Assembly (NCBI GenBank): GCA_001749745.1
Contig: JWTM01000549.1
Location: 62,001 to 126,000, forward strand
DNA length: 64,000 bases
Origin: Candidatus Marispirochaeta associata
GTDB taxonomy: Bacteria; Spirochaetota; Spirochaetia; JC444; Marispirochaetaceae
Direction: 5' to 3'
Position numbers and translations under genes: made by a program. Shown one piece after another: positions 16,635-24,343 of this stretch. Positions within the stretch are counted from its first letter, which is position 1; every line of letters starts with the position of its first letter. The notes under the pieces were generated by a model. The model saw only the letters and a list, made by a program, of their open reading frames with translations, did not search any database and was not told the origin of the DNA.

Positions 16635-16648
16635 GTCTGCGAAATATC

Positions 16649-16675
16649 GGGCCCCGGAGAACGGGGCCCTTTGCT
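16649..16675 (+). terminator. Rho-independent terminator of the importer operon
   Basis: A perfect 8-bp stem, GGGCCCCG (16649-16656) and CGGGGCCC (16662-16669), has a GAGAA loop and a T-rich tail. It lies 15 nt after the last ATPase stop and just before the convergent ferritin stop, so it may serve both strands. Confidence 0.75.
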
Positions 16676-16676
16676 T

Positions 16677-17228
16677 CTACTTCATGAATTTCCCGACGAA
16701 GGGTGATGTCTCGCCTCGGCGCAGGAAGTGACCCGAAGGGCCCTCACCCAAGAATTCCGAGAACCAGGACTCGTGCTCGATCTCTTCGTTCAGGATAGCC
16801 AGGGCCAGATCGTAGGTGCGGTGGTCTTTGCCGGCGGTGATGTTGCAGATGTGGGTGTAGCCGCGGACGGCGCAGCGCTCAGCCTCGACCAGCACCTTCA
16901 GAATCTCAATTGCGTTATCGGGCTTCGCGGGTAAGGATGCCGGCGGACAGGCGGATATATCGTGAAACTGCTTCATATCTCCCGGTAGTTCACCGCCCAG
17001 CTCATAGATACGAGGGACCAGGGCTTCGAAATGGTTGCGGTCTTCGATACGGGCGGTTTCGGCGATCTCCTTCAAGCCTTCGCCCTCCAGGCCGATCAGA
17101 TTGACCCGTAAAATCGTGTAGTAATAAAAGGTTGTCAGTTCCGCCGATGCATTCTTTACCAACAGTTTGATCAGTTCGTCGAGATTGACTCCCGCTTTCT
17201 CGACCATCTCTCGTGCGACTCGTGCCAT
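16677..17228 (-). CDS. DPS-like ferritin (thioferritin, DPSL type)
   Basis: A 183-residue four-helix ferritin-like protein. The diiron ligands are visible as SAELTT (Glu30), RIEDRNHFEAL (around 61-70), VEAERC (Glu115-117) and NEEIEHES (148-153). Cys94 and Cys119 are 25 residues apart, the same spacing as the dicysteine pair that defines the archaeal DPSL thioferritins. Such proteins oxidise iron with hydrogen peroxide and store it, forming a dodecameric shell that protects DNA and protein. GGAGG precedes the ATG. Upstream lie two palindromic sites, one also found before the PerR-like gene, which fits control by peroxide or iron. The closest alternative is a bacterioferritin-like protein, but the length and cysteines favour DPSL. 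Confidence 0.88.
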   Translation of the reverse strand: MARVAREMVEKAGVNLDELIKLLVKNASAELTTFYYYTILRVNLIGLEGEGLKEIAETARIEDRNHFEALVPRIYELGGELPGDMKQFHDISACPPASLPAKPDNAIEILKVLVEAERCAVRGYTHICNITAGKDHRTYDLALAILNEEIEHESWFSEFLGEGPSGHFLRRGETSPFVGKFMK

Positions 17229-17255
17229 AGTATGGCCTCCTTGGAAATGAGTATG

Positions 17256-17274
17256 TTTGTGACAACGTCACAAA
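17256..17274. promoter_or_regulatory. Perfect palindrome upstream of the ferritin gene
   Basis: TTTGTGAC-AAC-GTCACAAA has 8-bp arms with a 3-nt spacer and sits about 30-45 nt before the ferritin start. The half-site TTGTGA resembles Rex or CRP/FNR operators, but the spacing is one base shorter than theirs. It is probably a dimeric regulator site overlapping the promoter. Confidence 0.55.
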
Positions 17275-17277
17275 TAG

Positions 17278-17295
17278 GAATCGGAACGATTCTTA
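17278..17295. promoter_or_regulatory. Shared operator, copy 1 (ferritin gene)
   Basis: GAATCG-GAA-CGATTC is a perfect 6-bp inverted repeat followed by TTA. Its core TCGGAACGATTCTTA recurs with one change upstream of the PerR-like gene at 17745-17759. It is a candidate binding site for the PerR-like regulator. Confidence 0.55.
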
Positions 17296-17324
17296 ATTTA
17301 AGAGAAAAGCGTTCGATTCTCTAT

Positions 17325-17720
17325 TTAACCTCTGCTGCAGCGTTCGCAAATGCCAAAAAACTCGATTCGGTGTCGCACGGCGGTGAAGGGCGTGGCTGAG
17401 TTGACCCGTTCATTGAGGGTCGGATCAATCTCCAGCTCTAAATCGGTAATCGAACCGCACTCTTCGCAGACGAAATGATAATGCGGCCCAATGTTGGCAT
17501 CGAAACGATCGAATGTGCTGCCGAAATCTATCTTCTTGATATAACCCTGATCAATCAGGATAGTCAGATTCCGGTAGACCGTTCCCATGCTTAAATTGGG
17601 GAACTCCTCCTTCAGCTGATTGAAGATCCAGTCGGCGGTTGGATGAATCCCGGTGCTTTGCAGCAGTTCCAGAATTCGGTCGCGCTGCCTGCTCCGATTA
17701 TAACGCTTATTCTCGCTGAT
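17325..17720 (-). CDS. PerR/Fur-family regulator, no canonical start codon
   Basis: The frame encodes a Fur-family winged helix (RQRDRILELLQSTGIHPTAD, then SMGTVYRNL) and a dimerisation domain with PerR-like metal ligands: His in HPTAD, RFD, HYHFVC and the later ITDLEL Asp. It also has two CxxC zinc pairs (CEEC, CERC). The reading frame is open back to a TAA near 17757, but no ATG, GTG or TTG occurs before the ATG at 17588, which would delete the DNA-binding helix. The best candidate is an ATC at 17720, with AAGGA nine nt upstream, giving SENKRYNRSRQRD as the N-terminus. An ATT lies at 17744. A nearby ATG in another frame stops after seven codons, so a frameshift is also possible. It probably senses peroxide or iron and controls itself and the ferritin gene. 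Confidence 0.8.
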   Translation of the reverse strand: MSENKRYNRSRQRDRILELLQSTGIHPTADWIFNQLKEEFPNLSMGTVYRNLTILIDQGYIKKIDFGSTFDRFDANIGPHYHFVCEECGSITDLELEIDPTLNERVNSATPFTAVRHRIEFFGICERCSRG

Positions 17721-17741
17721 GGCTGTACATCCTTCTGTTAA

Positions 17742-17759
17742 AATTCGGAACGGTTCTTA
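17742..17759. promoter_or_regulatory. Shared operator, copy 2 (PerR-like gene)
   Basis: AATTCGGAACGGTTCTTA shares 14 of 15 core positions with the site before the ferritin gene. It sits directly upstream of the probable start of the PerR-like gene, which suggests autoregulation. Confidence 0.5.
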
Positions 17760-17867
17760 TTTTATCACGGTCTTTCCTATCTGTCAAACATGAATATACA
17801 GACAAAATCATCATTGCTAAATCTAGGGATCGGGAATACCATGGTAATATAAAAAGTGGAGGCCCAT

Positions 17868-20800
17868 ATGGAACCGATCAGACCGAGCCGATCCTTCGGT
17901 ATCTGTCTGGGAGCGGCCAACCTCAACCTTGTAGAGCTTACCGAAAGCGTTCCCGGGAAGATCGAACTAAGTGGACATCAAACCATACCCCATAGCGGTA
18001 ATCCGATCCGACATCTCAAGCATATACTTACCGAGCAGCATATCGACGGGTCGCTCCTGGGGACTACGGGACGTAAGTATCGTGAACTCCTGAATCTCCC
18101 GTCTATCATCGAACCTGAGGCGACCGAGTATGCGTACGCTTGGATAAGCTCCGGGGAGCGGAAACACGATGTGATAGTATCCGCCGGCGCTGAGACATTT
18201 ATGGCCTATACCCTGGACAGCCGTAGTCGTATTTCAGGTATCATTTCCGGCAATAAGTGCGCCTCCGGTACGGGTGAGTTCTTTCTACAGCAGATCCGTC
18301 GCATGAATATATCTCTGCAGGAAGCGTTGGAACTCGCCGGGCGCTCCGCACATCCCCATGAACTCTCCGGACGCTGCAGTGTCTTTTGCAAATCCGACTG
18401 TACCCATGCGCTGAATAAGGGCGAATCGATTGCCGACATTGCCGCCGGTTTATCGATCATGATCGGACGGAAAATCGAAGAGCTCCTGATAAAATCCCGG
18501 GCGCGAACTGCGCTCCTCGTGGGGGGGACCGCGATCAACCCGGTGGTTGTGAACTATCTGAAGCAGCGTTTTGAGAGGATTGACGTTCCGGATGAGGCTC
18601 TCTTCTTTGAGGCCCTCGGGGCAGGACTCTGGGCCTTGAAAAAGAAGATTCACCCAAATAATCATGGAAAATCGAGCTTCAGGCCGGCGCCTTCCTCGTT
18701 TCGTTTTCTGCCCGGTTTAAACGACTACCGAAACCGGGTCAGTTTTAAGGAGTGTCCCTATGACAGCTATCGAGAGGGGGACAACTGCCTGCTTGGACTG
18801 GATGTGGGTTCGACTACTACCAAAGCAATCCTTATGCGTCGACGGGATAATCAGGTTCTGACCTCTGCCTACCTACGGACGAATGGGAATCCGGTTAACG
18901 CCTCCCGGGAGTGTTATGCATCCCTGCTTGCCCAACTCGATGGACGCGATCCAAGGATTTCCGGAATCGGCATCACCGGCAGCGGCCGCTATATCGCCGC
19001 CCTGCATGCCGGGACGGAAGGGATTATCAACGAAATAATAGCCCATGCCAAGGCGGCGGCCTTCTATGATCCCGAAGTAGACACAATCTATGAGATAGGA
19101 GGGCAGGATGCCAAGTATACCTATCTCAATAACGGCGTCCCTTCCGATTACGCCATGAACGAAGCCTGCTCGGCCGGAACCGGAAGTTTTCTGGAGGAGA
19201 GCGCTTTCGAGTCCCTGGGGATCAGGATGGAGGAAATAGCCGGAATCGCCCTGAAGGCGGAATGGGCGCCGAATTTCTCGGACCAGTGCGCCGCGTTCAT
19301 CTCTTCGGACATCCACACCGCCCTGCAGGAGGGGATCGGTCGGGATGAGGTGATCGCAGGACTGGTCTATTCAATCTGTCAGAATTATTTAAACCGGGTC
19401 AAAGGCTCCCGACAGACGGGAAACAAGGTATTCATGCAGGGCGGCGTCTGTTACAACCGGGCGGTCCCGCTGGCGATGGCGGCCTTGATGGATAAGGAGA
19501 TTATCGTCCCGCCGGAACCGGGGCTGATGGGCGCCTTCGGAGTAGCCCTTGAGTTGTCGGATTTGCTGAGAAGAGGAGTGTTTGAAGAATCAAGCTATAC
19601 CCTCTCCGATTTGGCGGGGCGCGAGGTCCAATACGGAAGAACATTCGTCTGTGCCGGGAAACCTGAGGATTGTGACCGACGGTGTACGATCAATATGATC
19701 CATGTCGCGGGAAAAAAGATCCCCTTCGGCGGTGCCTGCAACAAATACTACAATCTTATGCGCCATGTAAGCTTCGATACCCGTGAATTGAACCATGTTG
19801 AACGCCGCATCGAGCTGCTCTTTGAGCACGGCCGATTATCACCGACATCACCCGCGCCGCATGCCCCGAGGCTGGGAATCAACCGCTCCTTTCACACCTA
19901 CACCCTGTTCCCTTTCTACAGCACCTTTTTCACGGAGCTCGGCTGTGAAGTGATTCTGCCGGAGACCCCGCAAGCCTCCGGTATGGATAAGGGCATGACC
20001 AGTTTTTGTCTGGCTGCGAAACTCTCGCTGGGATTTGCCGAAGAGTTGATTGCCCGCGAGCCGGATTATCTCTTCATGCCCCAAATCAAGGAGATGCATG
20101 TATCGGATGAGGATGATTACCGCATCGAATATCAGACCACCTGCATGTTTCTGCAGGGAGAGCCGTGGTATATAAAAGCTACTCATCTCCGGCAAGCCGC
20201 GTCCGCCCCCAAACTGATAGCGCCGGTGCTGAACCTAATGCACGGCTTTGATGCGGAGGATGAGAAATTCGTCACTATCGCCGAAGAGTTGGGGTTCAGT
20301 GCGAAAGCGGGTGAGGAAGCGCATCGGAAGGCGTACAACCGTCAGCTCGAGTTTATTCAAGCGAAGAAGGCGGCGGGTAGAATAATCCTCGCCGACCTTG
20401 AGCGCAATCCGGATCGCTTTGCGGTCGTCCTGTTCGGCAGACCATATAACGCTTTTGCGGGAGAAGCGAACAAAGGATTGCCGCATAAGTTTGCGTCCCG
20501 CGGGATAGAGATTATCCCCTTCGATTTTCTGCCCTATCAGGATGAGCCCAACTTCCGGGAAACCTACTGGGAGATGGGTCAGAAGATAATAAAGGCGGCC
20601 CGAATAGTAGAGCGGCATCCGCAGCTCTATGCCTGCTATCTGACCAATTTTCTCTGTGCGGTCGATTCGATGATGATCACCCATTTTCGGGATCTCATGG
20701 GCCGCAAACCCTCGCTTACCATCGAGGTTGATACCCACACCGCCGACGCTGGGGTTAACACCCGGGTCGAGGCCTTTCTCGATATTATCAAGAACTACCG

Positions 20801-22277
20801 CCGTCGGAGAGTAGAGAGCATCAAGCGGGCTCCTTTCCGGCCGGCCGGCCTGCAGATTCTGGAGACCGGTTCCGTCCGCCTCATCGATTCCGACGGCAGG
20901 GAGCGGCGCATCACCGATCCGTCGGTGAAGGTGATGGTTCCCTCTTTAGGGCGCTCCTTCGCCAAGGGGATGGCGGCCGCCTTGCGGGGAATGGGATGGA
21001 ATGCCCACCCCTTCGACGAATGCGATCAGGAAGCGTTAAGCTTAGGCAAAAGCGTAATGACTAATAAGGAGTGTTTGCCGATTATTAATATCCTGGGCGA
21101 GATTCTTAAATACATGAAATATAGACATGATGAAAATGAACTCCTGGTAGTTACCATGGTCGGCGCTGGGGGCTGCTGTCGCGTGGGACAGTACGAGACC
21201 TTGATCGACCGGACAATCGCAGAGCGTAAACTCAAAAATGTGGTCCAGCTGGTACTCTCCAACGACGACGGTTTCGCGGGGCTCGGTATCCGGTTCAGGA
21301 TCAATACCCTGCGGGTATTATACGCAGCCGATATTCTGGATGATATTCGTGCCGCCGCCAAGGTTTTGGCCCGCGACAGAGAGGAGGCGCTGGGTATAAT
21401 CGACCGGGAAACCGATCTGATCTTTCAGAGCATTGCCGGGACGAACTCAACACCCTTCTTCAAGCAGATAAAAAGAAGCAGCCGAAGAATAGCCCAAATT
21501 CCTCGTACTGGCGAGCTCGGGGATACCCCGGTTATCGGCGTAGTAGGCGAGATCTTCGTTCGCCGTGATCACTTCAGCCTGATGGGAATTCCGGACAAGC
21601 TGGCTGAGAACGGTTTCATTATGGCGGATGCTCCCGTTACCGAATGGCTACGCTATACGGATTTTTTACGTGAGATCGATATGTACGATGTGCGCCGGAA
21701 TCTGGCAGGAAGACTCGAATATCTGGCGGCCGATCTGGTTCACGATTGGATCGAGAAGCATACCAAGAAACTGTTTCGCAAAAGCGGTCTCTACCGGGGA
21801 TCCAAGATCCGGATAAAGGAGTATCTGGCCCATTCGAGCCACTTCTTTCCCCTCGAGTTCACCGGAGAACCGGGACTCTGTTCCGGCTCCGCCCTCTACC
21901 ATCTCGGCCGTTCCTACGCAGGGGTTATCGCCGTCGGACCCTTCGGCTGTATGAACGCCCGTATGACCGAAGGGGTGGCCACGGCTGAGATGAACGTGGC
22001 GGGCAAGATCCGGGCGGAACAAAATGCGGGCATACAAGGCGGAGCGGATCGTCTTGCCGACCAGATTGATACCCTGCCGTTCCTGAACCTCGAGTTTGAC
22101 GGTACTCCGTTAACGCAGATAGACGAAAGCAGGCTGGAGACCTTTCTGTTTCAAGCGCAACGACTGGCGGAGATCATGCGCCGCCGCAAGATCGACACCG
22201 AATCCGGAAAGCCTCTTCACCAGGTCCGAAATACGGCGGCCGAGGAATCGCTCTATGTAGGCAGAAAAGGGTATTAG
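17868..22277 (+). CDS. Large acyl-CoA dehydratase activase-related protein (double activase, DUF2229, HgdB-like)
   Basis: A 1469-residue protein starting at an ATG 5 nt after GGAGG. Four parts can be seen. Part one is a BcrA/BadF/HgdC-type ATPase domain (residues 1-290) with NKCASGTG and RCSVFCKSD but a degenerate first phosphate motif (CLGAANLN). Part two is a canonical second activase domain (about 305-570) with GLDVGSTTTK, EIGGQDAK, EACSAGTG and DQCAAF. Part three is DUF2229 (about 620-900) with CDRRCTINM and GGACNKYYN. Part four is a C-terminal region (about 990-1440) resembling 2-hydroxyglutaryl-CoA dehydratase subunits, with cysteines in NKECLPI and GAGGCCRVG. Activases hold a [4Fe-4S] cluster between two subunits and inject electrons into dehydratases at the cost of ATP. 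The fused form is widespread in anaerobes but its reaction is unknown. It stands alone, with no dehydratase genes nearby. Confidence 0.85.
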   Translation: MEPIRPSRSFGICLGAANLNLVELTESVPGKIELSGHQTIPHSGNPIRHLKHILTEQHIDGSLLGTTGRKYRELLNLPSIIEPEATEYAYAWISSGERKHDVIVSAGAETFMAYTLDSRSRISGIISGNKCASGTGEFFLQQIRRMNISLQEALELAGRSAHPHELSGRCSVFCKSDCTHALNKGESIADIAAGLSIMIGRKIEELLIKSRARTALLVGGTAINPVVVNYLKQRFERIDVPDEALFFEALGAGLWALKKKIHPNNHGKSSFRPAPSSFRFLPGLNDYRNRVSFKECPYDSYREGDNCLLGLDVGSTTTKAILMRRRDNQVLTSAYLRTNGNPVNASRECYASLLAQLDGRDPRISGIGITGSGRYIAALHAGTEGIINEIIAHAKAAAFYDPEVDTIYEIGGQDAKYTYLNNGVPSDYAMNEACSAGTGSFLEESAFESLGIRMEEIAGIALKAEWAPNFSDQCAAFISSDIHTALQEGIGRDEVIAGLVYSICQNYLNRVKGSRQTGNKVFMQGGVCYNRAVPLAMAALMDKEIIVPPEPGLMGAFGVALELSDLLRRGVFEESSYTLSDLAGREVQYGRTFVCAGKPEDCDRRCTINMIHVAGKKIPFGGACNKYYNLMRHVSFDTRELNHVERRIELLFEHGRLSPTSPAPHAPRLGINRSFHTYTLFPFYSTFFTELGCEVILPETPQASGMDKGMTSFCLAAKLSLGFAEELIAREPDYLFMPQIKEMHVSDEDDYRIEYQTTCMFLQGEPWYIKATHLRQAASAPKLIAPVLNLMHGFDAEDEKFVTIAEELGFSAKAGEEAHRKAYNRQLEFIQAKKAAGRIILADLERNPDRFAVVLFGRPYNAFAGEANKGLPHKFASRGIEIIPFDFLPYQDEPNFRETYWEMGQKIIKAARIVERHPQLYACYLTNFLCAVDSMMITHFRDLMGRKPSLTIEVDTHTADAGVNTRVEAFLDIIKNYRRRRVESIKRAPFRPAGLQILETGSVRLIDSDGRERRITDPSVKVMVPSLGRSFAKGMAAALRGMGWNAHPFDECDQEALSLGKSVMTNKECLPIINILGEILKYMKYRHDENELLVVTMVGAGGCCRVGQYETLIDRTIAERKLKNVVQLVLSNDDGFAGLGIRFRINTLRVLYAADILDDIRAAAKVLARDREEALGIIDRETDLIFQSIAGTNSTPFFKQIKRSSRRIAQIPRTGELGDTPVIGVVGEIFVRRDHFSLMGIPDKLAENGFIMADAPVTEWLRYTDFLREIDMYDVRRNLAGRLEYLAADLVHDWIEKHTKKLFRKSGLYRGSKIRIKEYLAHSSHFFPLEFTGEPGLCSGSALYHLGRSYAGVIAVGPFGCMNARMTEGVATAEMNVAGKIRAEQNAGIQGGADRLADQIDTLPFLNLEFDGTPLTQIDESRLETFLFQAQRLAEIMRRRKIDTESGKPLHQVRNTAAEESLYVGRKGY

Positions 22278-22756
22278 ACCAGCTCCTCTAAAAGCCCGAA
22301 TTGCCCGATATGGTAGGCGTTGTGGTTGCCGACCAGGATCAACTCCCGCAATATAGTGTAGTCAGGGGCATGTTTGAGGGGCGCGTAGAGATCGACTCTT
22401 GGGTCCTGCGCCATCGCGACCAGATCCTTCATATCCGCCGTAAAGAGCCGGTAGGATTCCCTCCAGACGGTTTCATCGCCGGAGCTTTCGACGCTGGGCC
22501 AGTAGCCCTCGGGGTAGTCCGGACTCGTGTAGGCCGGATCGCGGATGAACTCAACTATATCATGCTGGCATATCCGCATGTGCTCCAGGATCGTCCACGC
22601 ATTAATCGGTCCCCCATTGGGAGTGCTTCCTCCCGGGAGTTCCAATCCGATCCGGTCTGCCGGCCAGTTTCCGATTTTGATACGCCAGCCTTCGTAGGCG
22701 TTATTGCCCGTTAGGAAGGCGATTATCTCGCGACGGATAAGCTCGTCCGCATCCAT
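22274..22756 (-). CDS. DinB-like protein
   Basis: A 160-residue four-helix protein of the DinB/YfiT superfamily. The likely metal ligands are His in ILEHMRICQHD (about residue 58) and the pair in GNHNAYHIGQ near the C-terminus (about 143-149). These proteins are probable metal-dependent thiol transferases or stress proteins with mostly unknown substrates. It has no signal peptide. Its stop overlaps that of the convergent activase gene by 4 nt. GGAGG lies shortly upstream of the ATG. Confidence 0.8.
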   Translation of the reverse strand: MDADELIRREIIAFLTGNNAYEGWRIKIGNWPADRIGLELPGGSTPNGGPINAWTILEHMRICQHDIVEFIRDPAYTSPDYPEGYWPSVESSGDETVWRESYRLFTADMKDLVAMAQDPRVDLYAPLKHAPDYTILRELILVGNHNAYHIGQFGLLEELV

Positions 22757-22832
22757 GCATGCCTCCTGTTTCCTCCATCAGTATAGCAGCGGCCCACGCA
22801 AATAGCATCAGTTTTTGAGTATACTTGAACCC

Positions 22833-23189
22833 ATGTTGATGTATGCCGTTAGCGCAGTAAGCGACGCGCTGCTTTGTTACTCTATCGGGATTTTTGCCGG
22901 ACCTGTGCGGCAGCGATTCGGTCTCCTACCCGTGGTTTTTATTTTTTTAGGAGTCGCCTTCGATCTCTTGGGGACTTTCCTTATGTCGCTCCTCTCTCCG
23001 GGATTCGCGGTCGATCTGCATACCGTTATCGGTATGATCGCCCTGGTGATGATGATCATTCTGGCAGTCTGGTCGTTAGTAGAGTATCGTCGTGGGTTTC
23101 GCGAAAAGAGTATCCGGCGTCGTGGGTATGCCCTGATCGCCTGGCTGACATGGGCCGCGGTATTCGTACTCGGTGCGGTCGGTCGTTAA
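22833..23189 (+). CDS. Small membrane protein, HsmA-like
   Basis: A 118-residue protein with four hydrophobic helices and short charged loops (EYRRGFREKSIRRRG). The pattern FLGVAFDLLGTFLMS followed by DLHTVIGMIALVMM resembles the HsmA (TIGR03987) family of small membrane proteins of unknown function. The ATG at 22833 is the first good start; an upstream TTG at 22815 has no ribosome site. It lies between the DinB-like gene (divergent) and the convergent hsp20 pair. Confidence 0.6.
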   Translation: MLMYAVSAVSDALLCYSIGIFAGPVRQRFGLLPVVFIFLGVAFDLLGTFLMSLLSPGFAVDLHTVIGMIALVMMIILAVWSLVEYRRGFREKSIRRRGYALIAWLTWAAVFVLGAVGR

Positions 23190-23190
23190 A

Positions 23191-23224
23191 CGAAAAGGGC
23201 CGCCCTCATGATGAGGGACGGCCC
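23191..23224 (-). terminator. Terminator of the hsp20 operon
   Basis: GGGCCGCCCTCAT pairs with ATGAGGGACGGCCC with one bulge, and on the minus strand it is followed by TTTT. It lies between the convergent HsmA-like and hsp20 genes and may act in both directions. Confidence 0.75.
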
Positions 23225-23251
23225 GGAATACACATGCTGGTTCCCGCTCTA

Positions 23252-23623
23252 CTATTTGGCGGTAATCTGAATCTTACGCGGTTTCTCTGACTCTTTGAGC
23301 CCCAGGGTTAGGCTCAGGATACCGTTCTTCAAGGAGGCATCGATCTTGTTGCGATCGATCGTCTCGTCGATGGTGTAAACCTGATAGAAGTCGGCGTCCT
23401 TGATCTCTCGCAAGAGATACTCTCCTTCCTTCGGCGGTTTTAGGTCCCGCATGCCGCGGATCTCCAGCTGATCGCCGTCGATATTGATGCTCAGGCCCTC
23501 TCTGGTTACCCCCGGCATCTCCAGGCGGAGATTGATTTCCCCCTCTTTGCGTTGTACCACGTCGCAGCAGGCGCGCACCATCGCCCGTTCCGCTTTATTT
23601 TTCTCTATGCTCTTGTCTGCCAT
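23252..23623 (-). CDS. Small heat-shock protein (Hsp20), second gene
   Basis: A 123-residue protein consisting almost only of the alpha-crystallin domain (REGEINLRLEMPGVTREGL ... LKNGILSLTLGLKE), with a short IQITAK tail in place of a full IXI motif. Small heat-shock proteins bind unfolding proteins and hold them for refolding by DnaK. It lies 10 nt behind the first hsp20 gene in the same operon. The shorter N-terminal arm suggests it makes different or mixed oligomers with its partner. Confidence 0.88.
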   Translation of the reverse strand: MADKSIEKNKAERAMVRACCDVVQRKEGEINLRLEMPGVTREGLSINIDGDQLEIRGMRDLKPPKEGEYLLREIKDADFYQVYTIDETIDRNKIDASLKNGILSLTLGLKESEKPRKIQITAK

Positions 23624-23633
23624 AATCTCCTCC

Positions 23634-24089
23634 TTACTGTACCTTGACGCTGATCTGCTTCGGCTTCGCCTCTTCCTTCTTCGGCAAAGAGAGAGTGAGG
23701 ATACCGTTTTCCAGGGTCGCCTCTACCTTCTTCTCGGCGTCCACCGTCATCGGTAGAGAGAGCGTGCGCTGAAAGGAGCCGGTCCAGGACTCCTGCCGAT
23801 AGGTCTTCTCATCCTTCTTCTCTTCATCTCGCTTCCTTTCACCCTTTACGGTAAGGACGTTGCCGGTAATCGAGAGCTCCACATCCTTCTGATCGATACC
23901 GGGCAGTTCGCACATTACGGTAAAGTGGTCGCTCCCTTCGATCACATCCATCGCCGGCGAGACATGCCGGTCGAATAGTCCCCGAGATTCGAAGCCGCGA
24001 TCTAAATCGAAGAGCTCGTTGATCTCATTCTGCAGGCGATCGAATTCCCGCCAGGGATTCATGCTGTTTCTGTATCGTACCAATGCCAT
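23634..24089 (-). CDS. Small heat-shock protein (Hsp20), first gene
   Basis: A 151-residue typical bacterial Hsp20. It has an N-terminal arm starting MALVRYRNSMNPWREFDRLQ, an alpha-crystallin domain from about residue 45 (SPAMDVIEGSDHFTVMCELP) with LENGILTLSLPK, and a C-terminal PKQISVKVQ extension. AGGAGGAG lies just upstream of the ATG. It leads a two-gene chaperone operon whose upstream region carries a sigma-54-type promoter match, and it is divergent from a J-domain gene. Confidence 0.92.
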   Translation of the reverse strand: MALVRYRNSMNPWREFDRLQNEINELFDLDRGFESRGLFDRHVSPAMDVIEGSDHFTVMCELPGIDQKDVELSITGNVLTVKGERKRDEEKKDEKTYRQESWTGSFQRTLSLPMTVDAEKKVEATLENGILTLSLPKKEEAKPKQISVKVQ

Positions 24090-24125
24090 ATGCTCCTCCT
24101 AATCTTAGGGTTTCTACTAAATAAA

Positions 24126-24143
24126 ATGCATAAAGTGTGCCAA
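24126..24143 (-). promoter_or_regulatory. Candidate sigma-54 promoter of the hsp20 operon
   Basis: On the minus strand TTGGCAC-ACTTT-ATGCAT matches the -24/-12 consensus (TGGCAC, then TTGCA) with one change in the -12 box, and GG to GC spacing is exact. The predicted start leaves a ~25-nt leader before the ribosome site of the first hsp20 gene. Confidence 0.55.
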
Positions 24144-24280
24144 ATCAGCAGATATAGTATATTGGCCTATAAATCATTGTATAACAATGAGATATGAAAT
24201 ATCCGTTGAATCCGGGTAAGGAGCATGAAGAGGCCTTATTGGGAAAATTCTCAACACTGTGCCCCATAGAGGGCCTCACT

Positions 24281-24318
24281 TGTGGGTCAAAGTGACACAA
24301 AAGACTACTTGACCCACA
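24281..24318. repeat. Perfect 10-bp inverted repeat between hsp20 and J-protein genes
   Basis: TGTGGGTCAA at 24281-24290 and TTGACCCACA at 24309-24318 are perfect reverse complements with an 18-nt spacer. It is centred about 165 nt upstream of the sigma-54 promoter match, a usual distance for an enhancer-binding protein site. The right arm also supplies TTGACC, a possible -35 box for the J-protein gene. Confidence 0.6.
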
Positions 24319-24326
24319 GGGAAAAG

Positions 24327-24343
24327 AGGGTAAATTTTACCCT
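24327..24343 (+). promoter_or_regulatory. Hairpin abutting the J-protein start codon
   Basis: AGGGTA-AATTT-TACCCT is a perfect 6-bp stem ending one base before the ATG. It contains the only Shine-Dalgarno-like purines (GAGGG). It could be a thermolabile RNA hairpin. Alternatively, TAAATT here is a -10 box with TTGACC 16 nt upstream, making the transcript nearly leaderless and the palindrome an operator. Confidence 0.5.

Noticed and set aside
17300..17330. GTTCGATTC as a tRNA T-loop
   Set aside because: No acceptor, D-arm or anticodon arm can be folded around it; it fits better as a further half-site near the ferritin operators.
24090..24343. CIRCE/HrcA element before the heat-shock genes
   Set aside because: No TTAGCACTC-N9-GAGTGCTAA match was found; the inverted repeat at 24281-24318 has different arms and spacing.
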